Shown: one piece after another, positions 1 through 8,700 of the stretch
Numbering within the stretch: position 1 is the first letter of the stretch
How the letters are laid out: the number at the start of each line of letters is the position of its first letter
From: Burkholderiaceae bacterium
Lineage (GTDB): Bacteria; Pseudomonadota; Gammaproteobacteria; Burkholderiales; Burkholderiaceae_C
Length of the DNA stretch: 64,000 bases
Direction of reading: 5' to 3'
Assembly (NCBI GenBank): GCA_024235915.1
Contig: JACKLO010000009.1
Span: forward strand, 372,001-436,000
Position numbers and translations under genes: made by a program
Notes under the pieces: generated by a model
What the model was told of the DNA's origin: nothing
Databases searched by the model: none
The model's input: only the letters and a program-made list of their open reading frames with translations

Positions 1-505
1 AAGGATCAACGCCTGCGATGGTGCCCCACGGCCCCACACCGTTGTTGGCCTCGGCCAAAGGATTGGCCCAGGTCGCGCTGCCGATCAGGGCACCCAGGGC
101 CGCGGCACCGATCGGCGGGTTGCCGGTCGGCGCGAAGGCCGTGGTCACCGGTGCCACGTAGTACTCCCAGGAGGCGATGTTGCTGACCAGGGTGCTGCTC
201 CCGAGGTCGAAGTCGCCGATCCACATCTGCTGGCCGCCAGTATCCCAGGCCACCACATAGGCGTAGTCGCCGCCGCCGGCATTGAAGTTCCAGGTCTCGG
301 CGCAGGACCAGTTGTAGTTGCAAGGGCTCCCACCTTCACCGGGTTCGTTCCGGCCCACGAAGTTCATGCCGCTTCCATCCGCCTGGCCGTAGTACAGGCC
401 ATAGTGGTTGTCAGCGGTCAGGGTTGCCGTCACCGGCAGGGCCTGCGCCGCAACGCTGGCCAGCAAAACCGCTGCGCCGACGCCAGCTTGAAGGGTACGA
501 AACAT
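1..505 (-). CDS. secreted protein, N-terminal part (runs off left edge)
   Basis: An open frame begins at an ATG at 505 on the minus strand and continues without a stop to base 1, giving 168 visible residues. The N-terminus is a classical signal peptide (MFRTLQAGVGAAVLLASVAAQA, cut here into start MFRTLQ, hydrophobic AGVGAAVLLASVA and an AQA cleavage site). The mature part is rich in Gly, Tyr, Trp and Asn, starts near TADNHYGLYYG, and has a Cys pair (SPCNYNWSCAE). It resembles secreted PEP-CTERM proteins of betaproteobacteria, but the C-terminus that would show the sorting signal lies outside the window. A sigma-54-type promoter sits 63 bp upstream. The exact function is not recognised. Confidence 0.5.
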   Translation of the reverse strand, partial: MFRTLQAGVGAAVLLASVAAQALPVTATLTADNHYGLYYGQADGSGMNFVGRNEPGEGGSPCNYNWSCAETWNFNAGGGDYAYVVAWDTGGQQMWIGDFDLGSSTLVSNIASWEYYVAPVTTAFAPTGNPPIGAAALGALIGSATWANPLAEANNGVGPWGTIAGVDP

Positions 506-565
506 GAAGGACCGCCTGCGTTCTACGTTGGGCCAGGACAGACTGTCCTAGCCAGGCGCGCTTCA

Positions 566-584
566 ATGCAAAGAGGATGCCAAG
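566..584 (-). promoter_or_regulatory. sigma-54 (-24/-12) promoter for the left-edge secreted protein
   Basis: Read on the minus strand the site is TTGGCATCCTCTTTGCAT: a -24 GG and a -12 GC separated by exactly 10 bases, in the contexts TTGGCA and TTGCAT. This matches the RpoN consensus TGGCAC-N5-TTGC at all but the sixth base. The -12 GC lies about 63 bp before the ATG at 505. RpoN control through the PrsK/PrsR two-component system is known for PEP-CTERM genes. No PrsR-like activator gene is in the window. Confidence 0.6.
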
Positions 585-769
585 TCTGGGCGTACGCCGT
601 TGCCGGGTTCCAATCCCCTTTCGATTCAAATACTTACAAGTGGCCCTGGAGAAACAAGTGACGACGGGGTCCGACGCCGTGTCAAGCCGGTCGACAGCAC
701 TCAGCCGCCCAGACACCACCGCGGGCGGGCGAGCAACACGCCCGCCATCGCCCGCAGCGCGGCTAGGTC

Positions 770-1585
770 TCAGGCCTTGCGCCGCCGCCGCGCCACCGCG
801 CCCACCCCCGCCACCCCGGCCATCCAGAGCGCCCAGGTGGCCGGTTCCGGCACCGGGGCGGCCAGGGTCAGCGTGACGAAGGGCGTGTTGTCGGCGGTGA
901 AGAACTGGGGCGTGCCACCGATGACGCCACCGGCAGCGCCGTAGTCGAAGGCGCTGATGCCGCTGGTGAAGCCGGTGCTGCCGATCTGCGCGCCGGTGCC
1001 GCGTTGCGGGCCGGCGTCGTGCAGGTCGCGGGCCAGTTCCAGTGGGCTGCCCATGAAGTTCAACAGCTCGTTGATGCGCCGGTTGCCGGCAGCGTGGGTG
1101 TAGTTGATGCCGTCCTCGAAATCGCCCAGCAGCATCAGGGTGCCACCGCCGTCGAGGAAACCATGCAGCGCCTGCTTCTCCGCCAGCGAAAAGTCGCGGG
1201 AGGGCACGGCCGACACGAACACGTCCAGGCCGCTGAGACCGTCAGCGTCGGCCGTCATCACGTCGCGCGTGGCGTGGCCGAGCAGGTCGCCATAGAACTG
1301 GCGCATCTCGGTGTGCACGGCGCCGTTGGTCACCCAGGCGAAGAAGCCGATCTCGTCGCCGGCGGACACCAGGCGCTCGTAGAACGTGGCGTTGCCGTCG
1401 GCCATGCTCATGTCCGGGTGCACCTGGGGCTCGGACGCGACCAGGGAAAAGACCGAGGTGCTGTCGCCGATGAGCACGATGCCGCCTTCGGCATGGGCAG
1501 CAGGCGCGACGCCCAGGGCCAGTGACAGGGTGAGTACGGTGGCGCCGGCCGAGGCGGCGAAGGGTTTGCGGACAGAGCGGGGCAA
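770..1585 (-). CDS. PEP-CTERM sorting-domain secreted protein
   Basis: The 271-residue product has a signal peptide (ending PAAHA), a mature domain, and a C-terminal PEP-CTERM tail: VPEPATWALWMAGVAG followed by hydrophobic residues and the basic end RRRRK. The tail is the recognition signal for an exosortase, which cleaves it and attaches the protein at the surface. The body contains GGTLMLLGDFEDG and looks like a class I glutamine-amidotransferase-like (ThuA/DUF4350-type) fold. That resemblance is weak and no catalytic Cys is evident, so no enzymatic role is claimed. A possible but poor -24/-12 match lies near 1636-1660. Confidence 0.85.
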   Translation of the reverse strand: MPRSVRKPFAASAGATVLTLSLALGVAPAAHAEGGIVLIGDSTSVFSLVASEPQVHPDMSMADGNATFYERLVSAGDEIGFFAWVTNGAVHTEMRQFYGDLLGHATRDVMTADADGLSGLDVFVSAVPSRDFSLAEKQALHGFLDGGGTLMLLGDFEDGINYTHAAGNRRINELLNFMGSPLELARDLHDAGPQRGTGAQIGSTGFTSGISAFDYGAAGGVIGGTPQFFTADNTPFVTLTLAAPVPEPATWALWMAGVAGVGAVARRRRKA

Positions 1586-1683
1586 GAGGCCTCCAGAAGC
1601 GAAGTTCGTGGCCGGCGCGGGACGCGTCGACTCCGCTGCATAAACGGCACCCGGGTTCCAGGCCCCTCACCCCGAGGCTGCCG

Positions 1684-1700
1684 CCCCCGCAAAACGGGGG
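1684..1700. other. hairpin 3' of the MHYT gene
   Basis: CCCCCG pairs with CGGGGG around the loop CAAAA. The stem lies 28 bp past the stop of the minus-strand MHYT gene and could end its transcription. No T-run follows on either strand, so a strong intrinsic terminator is not supported. Confidence 0.3.
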
Positions 1701-1727
1701 GTCGGTGTCAGGCCCTTGCCGCCACCC

Positions 1728-2477
1728 TCACGCCGGCGCGCCCACCCGCGAAAGGCGCTGGAACATCAGGTCTGCCGCGATGATGACCACGGCGCCGATC
1801 GCCACGGACATCACCAGCATGGCCAATTCATCGCCATAGAGCAGGCCCGCCACCTTGGCCGCACGGTCGGCGGTGGTGCACACGACATCGGCGGCGGCCA
1901 TGCCGGTGTAGTGCATGGTGCACACCGCGGCAGCCATCACCAGCGCCGACAGACCTCGCGGGATACGCTGCCCCGGGCCAAAGGCCAGCCAAAGCGCCGC
2001 GGTGGCGGCCACCACCGCGATGCCAACAGCCAGCAGCACCAGGCCACCATCCCATTGCAGGAAGCCGCCGAACCGCACAGAAGCCATGCCCATGAAGTGC
2101 ACGGCGGCCACGCCGAGCCCGGCCAGCGGCCCGGCCACGAGCAGCCGGCGCCAGGTGAAGGGCCCGGCCGCGATGTAGCCGAGCGCCAGCGACGACACCC
2201 CCACTGCGATCAGCAAGGACAGCAGCGTCTCGCTCAAACGGTAGCCCAGGGCCAGCCCGGCATCCCAGGCCAGCATGCCCAGGAAATGCATGGACCAGAT
2301 GCCCACACCGCCCAGCGCCACGCCCGCCAGCATGGCGTTGACCCGGCTCACCCCACCGCGGCGGTCACGCATCACGCGGGCTGCCCCCAGGGCCACGTAG
2401 GAACCCAGCGCCGACACGGCGAAGGAGGCCACGACCAGCCAGTGCAGGAAGGACGTGGGCAGGATTTCGGGCGTCAT
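1728..2477 (-). CDS. MHYT-domain integral membrane sensor
   Basis: The 249-residue product is almost entirely membrane segments. It carries three MHYT-type motifs (SMHFLGM, VHFMGM, MHYTGM), the signature of the MHYT domain, which has seven predicted helices and is proposed to bind copper through Met and His and to sense oxygen, CO or NO. No output domain (GGDEF, EAL or kinase) is attached, so this is the stand-alone form. The start is uncertain: ATG 2477 gives MTPEILPTSF, and ATG 2492 would add five residues. Neither has a clear Shine-Dalgarno sequence. Confidence 0.85.
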   Translation of the reverse strand: MTPEILPTSFLHWLVVASFAVSALGSYVALGAARVMRDRRGGVSRVNAMLAGVALGGVGIWSMHFLGMLAWDAGLALGYRLSETLLSLLIAVGVSSLALGYIAAGPFTWRRLLVAGPLAGLGVAAVHFMGMASVRFGGFLQWDGGLVLLAVGIAVVAATAALWLAFGPGQRIPRGLSALVMAAAVCTMHYTGMAAADVVCTTADRAAKVAGLLYGDELAMLVMSVAIGAVVIIAADLMFQRLSRVGAPA

Positions 2478-2605
2478 GGCGAGGGTCCGCATTGGCAACA
2501 GCTTCGGATTGCAATTGCGCCGACGCCACGCCGTGTCCCTGGGCTGGCAAGCCCGTCGATCTGAAAGGGGCTTGCGTGCAAATGCCGCGATCCCGGCGAC
2601 GGACC

Positions 2606-3487
2606 TCAGGCTCCAGCCAGCAGCGCCACCCCGCCAGCGATGCAGGCGGCCCCGGCCAGGCGCAGCCAGCGGTCGCCCTCGCCCAGCAGGCGGCCGCCGA
2701 TGAGCGCGGCGAACAGCATCGACACCTCGCGTGTCGGCGACACCAGGGACATCGGCGCCATCGTCAACGCGTACAGCACCATCACGTAGCCGATGGGCGC
2801 CAGCACCGCGCCCACGAGGGCGTAGCGCCATTGCGTGCGCCACACGGCTTGTTGTGCGGCTGCATCGTGCCGCCAGCGCCCCATCTCGCCCGGCAACAGG
2901 AAGGGCAGGCGCAGCAGGTTGGTCAGCCAGTCCAGCAGGATCGGCGAGATCAGCATCACCTTGACCGCGTAGCCGTCCAGCACCGAATAGCCGGCGATGA
3001 ACAAGCCGGTGAGCCCACCCCAGCGCAACCCGGCCCGCAGACGCGCGTCGGCGCGTTGCTGCAGCAGACGCGGCCCGCCGGCGAGCACGAAGACGCCCCC
3101 GCAGACGGCTGCCACACCCAGGCCGCCCAGCCAGCCGGGGCGCTCGCCGAGCAGCACCACCGCCACCAGCACCGTGATCAGCGGCCCGGTGCCGCGCGCC
3201 ACCGGGTAGACCACGGTGAGGTCGGCCTCGCGGTAGCCGGTGAGCAGGCTGCGGTAGTAGCCCAGGTGCACCAGCGTGGTGGCGAACACGAAACCCCACT
3301 GCGCCAGGTTCAGTGCCCACAGTTCATACCAGCACAAGGCCAGCGCCAGCGGTGCCCACAGGCCACCCACCATCAGCGCGCCCATGACCATGAAGCTGTC
3401 GCCACCGTTGGCCTTCTTGGCGGCAATGTTCCAGGTGGCGTGCAGCAACGCGGCGCACAGCACCAAGGCCAGGGCGGTGGGAGACAT
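2606..3487 (-). CDS. EamA/DMT-family transporter
   Basis: The 293-residue membrane protein has about ten hydrophobic segments in two similar halves, the usual layout of the drug/metabolite transporter superfamily (EamA, PF00892). Typical motifs are visible: HATWNIAAKK near the N-terminus, VYPVARGTGPLI in the first half, and SLVSPTREVSMLFAALIGG in the second. The substrate cannot be read from the sequence. ATG 3487 was chosen because the longer frame would run into the divergent asparaginase gene, which starts at 3531. Confidence 0.85.
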   Translation of the reverse strand: MSPTALALVLCAALLHATWNIAAKKANGGDSFMVMGALMVGGLWAPLALALCWYELWALNLAQWGFVFATTLVHLGYYRSLLTGYREADLTVVYPVARGTGPLITVLVAVVLLGERPGWLGGLGVAAVCGGVFVLAGGPRLLQQRADARLRAGLRWGGLTGLFIAGYSVLDGYAVKVMLISPILLDWLTNLLRLPFLLPGEMGRWRHDAAAQQAVWRTQWRYALVGAVLAPIGYVMVLYALTMAPMSLVSPTREVSMLFAALIGGRLLGEGDRWLRLAGAACIAGGVALLAGA

Positions 3488-3530
3488 GGCGTGATTCTGG
3501 GGCGCTGCAACGCCCGCTAGAGTCGCGCCC

Positions 3531-4562
3531 ATGACCAGCAACCCTGTCCTCGTCGAGGCGCTGCGTGGCGGCGCCGTGGAATCGCGTCACCGTGGCGCCC
3601 TGGCCGTGGTGGACGCCACCGGCGCCGTGCACACGGCGCTGGGCGACATCGAGCGGCCGGTGTTCCCGCGCTCGGCCGTCAAGCTGCTGCAGGCGCTGCC
3701 GCTGGTGGCCAGCGGCGCGGCCGATGCACTGGGACTGAACGACGCCGAGCTGGCGCTGGCCTGCGCATCCCACGGCGGCGAACCGGAACACGCGCAGACC
3801 GCCGCGGCGATGCTGGCCAAGGCCGGGCTGGACGCGTCGGCCCTGGAATGCGGTGCCCACTGGCCCTACAACGAGACCGCGCAGCGCGCGCTGGCACGTG
3901 CCGACAGCCAACCCAGCGCGCTGCACAACAACTGCTCAGGCAAACATGCCGGCTTCGTCTGTCTGGGTTGCGGTCTGCAGGGCAGCGGTGATCGACGCGG
4001 CTTCCTGCGCGGCTACGTGCAGCCGGCGCACCCGGTGATGCGCGAGGTGACCGCGGCGCTGCAGGCCACCACCGGTTTCGATCTGGCGAAGACCGCCTGC
4101 GGCACCGACGGCTGCTCGATCCCGACCTATGCCATCCCGCTGCGCCATCTGGCGCATGCCTTCGCCAAGGTGGCCAGCGGCCAGGGCCTTTCAGCCGACC
4201 ATGCCGACGCCGCGAAGCGCCTGCGCCAGGCCATCGCGGCCGCGCCCTTCATGGTGGCCGGCAGCGGCCGGCTGGACACGCGGCTGATGGCGCACTTCGG
4301 TGAACGGCTGTGCTGCAAGGTCGGCGCCGAAGGCGTCTACTGCGCCGCGCTGCCTGAACTCGGCCTGGGGGTCGCCATCAAGATGGACGATGGCAACACG
4401 GCGCGCGCCGCAGAGGTGGTGCTCACCGCCCTGCTGCACACGCTGATGAAAGCCGAGGGCGAAGACGCAGCGCTGCTGCGCAGCGTGTGGGATGCGCCGC
4501 TGCGGAACTGGAACGGGATCGAGGTGGGGCGGTTGAGGATTGCTGGCAGAGACGCCGAGTGA
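3531..4562 (+). CDS. type II (Rhizobium etli AnsA-type) L-asparaginase
   Basis: The 343-residue product belongs to the Asparaginase_II family (PF06089), which hydrolyses L-asparagine to aspartate and ammonia and is unrelated to the E. coli enzymes. The residues known from the R. etli enzyme fall at matching numbers: Ser48 and Lys51 in RSAVKLLQ, and Cys135 and Lys138 in NNCSGKHAG. A further Cys190 lies in TACGTDGCS, where the zinc ligand is expected. There is no signal peptide, so the enzyme is cytosolic. It is divergent from the EamA transporter, with 43 bp between the starts. Confidence 0.93.
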   Translation: MTSNPVLVEALRGGAVESRHRGALAVVDATGAVHTALGDIERPVFPRSAVKLLQALPLVASGAADALGLNDAELALACASHGGEPEHAQTAAAMLAKAGLDASALECGAHWPYNETAQRALARADSQPSALHNNCSGKHAGFVCLGCGLQGSGDRRGFLRGYVQPAHPVMREVTAALQATTGFDLAKTACGTDGCSIPTYAIPLRHLAHAFAKVASGQGLSADHADAAKRLRQAIAAAPFMVAGSGRLDTRLMAHFGERLCCKVGAEGVYCAALPELGLGVAIKMDDGNTARAAEVVLTALLHTLMKAEGEDAALLRSVWDAPLRNWNGIEVGRLRIAGRDAE

Positions 4563-4869
4563 ACCCGGGGAACCATTCATGTCGACGGCAGCCCGGCGGC
4601 CATGAGCGCCCGGTTTCACAATGTCTTCACAGTCTGCCACGCAGGCCATGGCCTACTACCGCGACGGTGTGACCCAGCCTTCTGGGGTCACTGCGCCCGG
4701 GACGGCACTCCCGGGCGACTGACGACCTCGGTCCGTCGTGAACTTCGGCGTGCTTCGCTTGTCCCGCGATACCCCACAGCCATTGACAATCGAGTCGACT
4801 CGCGCAGTTCGGCCCAGGAGATTGCGCCGCCCGCGCCGACCTGTACAAGCCTTGAAGATCGAGATCGCC
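4563..4869. other. 307-bp intergenic region with two adjacent hairpins
   Basis: The region separates the asparaginase and solute-binding-protein genes. It contains two consecutive perfect inverted repeats: GTGACCC/GGGTCAC at 4669-4691 (9-nt loop) and GCCCGGGA/TCCCGGGC at 4695-4716 (6-nt loop). A 33-codon frame (4621-4722) covers both hairpins but has no ribosome binding site. A palindrome GAGTCGACTC lies at 4792-4801, and TTGACA at 4783-4788 lacks a convincing -10 partner. The solute-binding-protein promoter is probably in this region. Confidence 0.5.
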
Positions 4870-5727
4870 ATGACAACGAATCACCGCCCAGAGTTCGCAC
4901 GTCACCGCGGCAGGCGAGGGCCATGGGCCACCCTGGTGCTCATGTTGGCAGGCCTGAGCGCCGTGACCGGAGCCGTTGCCGGGCCGGTCATGGACCGCGT
5001 CAGCGCAGAAGGGGTCGTCAAGGTCTGCATCTGGCCCGACTACTATGGTGTCACCTGGCGAAACCCGCGCACCGGTGCGCTGCAGGGCATCGACATCGAG
5101 CTTTCGTCTGCCTTTGCCAAGGATCTCGGTGTGCGCCTTCAGTATGTCGAGTCGTCGTTTCCAAAGCTGATCGAGAACCTGCTCGGCGACCAGTGCGACG
5201 TGGCGATGCACGCCGTGGGCGTGACGCCGCAGCGCCAGGCCCAACTGCGCTTCACTTCACCGTACCTGCGCAGCGACATCTACGGCGTCACCACCCGCGC
5301 CAGCCGCGTCATCCAGGACTGGTCGTCGATCGACCAGCCCGGCGTCCGGGTTGCGGTGCAGGCCGGCACGTTCATGGAGCCGGCGATGGCGCAGGCGCTC
5401 AAGCGCGCTGAACTGGTGGTGGTGAAGCCGCCGGCCACCCGCGAGCAGGAGCTCGAGTCGGGGCGTATCGACGTGTTCATGACCGACTACCCTTACAGCC
5501 GCCGGCTGCTGGACAACGCCGACTGGGCGCGACTGGTGCCACCACCCCGTCCGTTTCATGTCGTGCCCTATGCCTATGCGGTCAAGCCCGGCGACGACGC
5601 GTGGCTCGCCCGGCTCGAGGCCTTCGTGCAGGCCATCCAGGCCGATGGCCGGCTGGCGGCCGCATCCAGCCGCGCCGGGCTGTCCGAGATCGCAGTCACG
5701 CCAGGGAAAGCCCCGACGCCGCGGTGA
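4870..5727 (+). CDS. family 3 periplasmic solute-binding protein
   Basis: The 285-residue product has a signal peptide (after MTTNHRPEF, hydrophobic core TLVLMLAGLSAVTGAVA) and a type 3 extracellular solute-binding domain (PF00497): a GVVKVCIWPDYYGV start, GIDIELSSAFAKDLG, and later VRVAVQAGTFME. Such proteins normally feed polar amino acid ABC importers, but no permease or ATPase gene is nearby. Its stop overlaps the GTG start of the downstream membrane-bound sensor phosphatase (GTGA). I infer it may be a ligand-sensing partner rather than a transport component. ATG 4870 places the signal peptide properly. Confidence 0.88.
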   Translation: MTTNHRPEFARHRGRRGPWATLVLMLAGLSAVTGAVAGPVMDRVSAEGVVKVCIWPDYYGVTWRNPRTGALQGIDIELSSAFAKDLGVRLQYVESSFPKLIENLLGDQCDVAMHAVGVTPQRQAQLRFTSPYLRSDIYGVTTRASRVIQDWSSIDQPGVRVAVQAGTFMEPAMAQALKRAELVVVKPPATREQELESGRIDVFMTDYPYSRRLLDNADWARLVPPPRPFHVVPYAYAVKPGDDAWLARLEAFVQAIQADGRLAAASSRAGLSEIAVTPGKAPTPR

Positions 5728-8700
5728 GCACCCGCCCGCCTCCTGAGGCTGCCCCACCGGGCGGGTCGGCAGCCGATGCCCTGAGCCGGCTGAGGCGCCG
5801 CCAGCGCCAGTTGCTGGTCGTACTGGGTGTGCTGGGGGCGCTGGTGGTGGCCGTGACCGGTTTGCACCTCAGCCAGCAGCGCGCGGCGGTCCAGGACGGC
5901 GCACAGGCGCTGCTGGAACTCGAGGCACGGGCGCTGGAAGGCCAGGTCTCGCGCGTGGCGGATGCCACCGCCAACGCGTTGATCGCCATCTCCGCCTGGC
6001 CGTCGCTGGCGCCGCCGATGCCGAAGTCGCAGGTGGTGAACGAAGCGCTCCGTGCGCAGTTGCCGGGGCTGCCTTTCGTGCGCAGCCTGTCCATGGTGGA
6101 CCGAACCGGCCACGTGCTTGCCAGTTCGACGGCGCGCAATGTCGGCGTCACAGTGCCGCCAGCGTTCCTGGCGTCGATAGCGGGGCACACCTCCGGCATG
6201 CCGATGTTCGGTGCGCGCGTCGCGGCACGCGACCTCGCCGATGCCGCCCAACCCGATGCGCCGGTGGCACCGGGCTTCGCGGGCTCCATGACGATGTCGT
6301 TGCGCATCGATCACGCAGACGGCCCACGGTGGTTGGTCGCGATGATCGCCGTCGACTACCTGACCAACATGCATGCGCTGATGGCCGGCAACCTGCCCGG
6401 CAGTGCCGCGGTGCTGAGTTTCGAGGGCGACCTGATCAGCCACACGGGGACCCTGAACGCCGGGACGCGTCTGGCCAAGCTGCCGCCCTTCACCGAGTTC
6501 CTGCCCGCACGCGAACACGGAACCTACCAAGGCACAGGCTCGGAAGGGGCCGCGGTGTCGGCGGCCTTCCGCACCGTGCGGCGATGGCCGTTGGTCGTGC
6601 TGGCCGAGCGACCCCAGTCGTCCATCGACGCCGAATTGCGCGACCGCGCCGCCATCGATCTCGCCAGTGTCGTGGTGGTGGTCGGATTGCTGGCCGGCTT
6701 CGGCTGGGTCGCGCAGCGCAGCCTGCGCCAGGATGCGCGGGTGACGGCCGAGCGCGAGGCATTGCACAAGCAGGTAGCACTCGCCGAGGAACGCTGGAAG
6801 CGCGCGCTCGACGGCGCAGGCCAGTATGTGTGGGAACTGGACCTGGGTCGCTCGGTCTTCACTGCGTCCGCGGGCCTGAACCGCTTCCTGGGCTACGGCG
6901 ACGCGGAGTCACGGTGGGACTTCGCCGTTTGGCAATCGCGCGTTCATCCTGACGACCTGACGGCGGCGACCGAGCGCTTCCGTCAGCATCTGGGCCGCGA
7001 GACGCCAGCCTACGAGGTCGAGCAGCGCATGCTGACCGCCGCAGGCGGCTGGGTCTGGGTCAGAGTCCGCGGCATGGTCTCGCGCTGGGACGACACGGGG
7101 ACGCGGGCGATGACCGCTTCAGGCACGCTGGCCGACATCAACCTGCGCAAGGCCTCGGAGCAGGCGCTGCGCGCCAGCGAGGCGCGGCAGCAGGCGATCC
7201 TCGCCAGCGCGCTGGACGGCATCATCACCGTGGACGAAACCGGCTTGGTGCTGGACTTCAACCCCGCATCCGAGCGCATCTTCGGCGTTGCGCGCAGCGA
7301 CATCGTGGGCCGCCCGATGCACGATTTCATCGTGCCGCACCACATGCGCGAGCGTCACCTCGAGGGGATGTCGCACTATCGACGCACTGGCGAGGGGCCG
7401 GTGCTCAACAGGCGCATCGAGGTCGAAGGCCTCCGCAGCAACGGCGAGTTGTTCCCGCTCGAACTGGCCGTCGTGCCGGTCAAGACCGAGGCCGGCGAAC
7501 TGTTCACCGCGACCGTGCGCGACATCTCCGAATCGCGAAGGGTGCAGCAAGCGCTGGGCGCCAGCGAGGAGCGCTTCCGCTCGGTGTTCGAGCAGGCCGG
7601 GGTGGGCATGGTCCAGAGTCATCCGTCGGGCGGCACGATCCACGCAAACGAAGCGATCTGCCGGATGCTGGGCTACAGCGCCGACCACGACCTACCCGAC
7701 CTTCACACCCTGCTGCACGACGAGGACGGGGACGCCGATCCTCGCAACCATGGCCATATGCTGCAGCGAGGGGCCGACTCCGTGTCCTCGGAGTGCCGGT
7801 TCCGCCACCGGGACGGCCACTGGGTGTCGACGCGCGTGACGGCGTCGTTGATGCGTTTCACGGACGATCGGCCGCCGATCATGCTGTCCATCATCGAGGA
7901 CATCTCCGACCGCAAGCGGGCCGAACAAGAGCTGGCCAGGGCGCGCCAGCGTGAGATCGACGCCGGTGCGCGCATCCAGCGCACCTTGCTGGACAGCCAG
8001 GTCGACGAGCGCATGCGCGGATGGTGGCTGGGCACGCTGAGCGCGGCCTCTCAGGGCATCGACGGCGACTTTGTCGAGGTTGTGGAACTTGGCGGCGGCG
8101 TGGTCGACATCCTCGTGGGCGACGTGATGGGCAAGGGCACGAACGCCGCGTTGCTCGGCGCCGCCACCAAGATGCGCTTCAGCCGCTGCGTCACCGAGTT
8201 GCTGGCCAAGCGCCCGGCTGACGCCGCGCTGCCACGACCGGCACACATCGTGGCTGCGCTGCACGATGCGATGACGCCCAGCCTGCAGGCGCTGGAGTCT
8301 TTCGTGGCCATCAGCTACATGCGGCTGGATGGGGCGCAGGGCACGGTCACCTGGGTCGGCTGCGGCAGCGAGGAGCCGCTGCTGGTGGGTGCCGACAGCG
8401 TCCGCACACTGGGCAACCAGCACCCCCCACTGGGCGTGCTGACCCGGCTCAACGTCGAGGAAGGGCAAACCTCCCTGAAGCCGGGCGATGCAGTCTTTCT
8501 CGCTTCCGATGGCGCTGCCGACGCGCTGCTGCCCGATGGCACACGGGTCGGCCGCGACCGGGTGAACGCCCTGATCGCGGACCTCTTGCAAGCATCACCG
8601 GCCCCGTCCACCGTGCTGCACGCACTGCGCAGGACGCTCGCCGCCCGCGGTGCGCAGGTGGTGGACGACCTGTCGATGGTGCTGGCCGTGGCCAGTGGCG

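Noticed and set aside
600..625. GGGTTCCAATCCC resembling a tRNA T-arm
   Set aside because: The loop lacks the required purine after TTC, and no acceptor stem, D-arm or anticodon arm can be folded around it.
1636..1660. A second RpoN site before the PEP-CTERM gene at 1585
   Set aside because: The GG-N10-GC spacing is present, but the -24 box reads GGGTGCC instead of TGGCAC.
4783..4811. TTGACA as a promoter of the solute-binding-protein gene
   Set aside because: The sequence 17 bp downstream (AGTTCG) is not like a -10 box.
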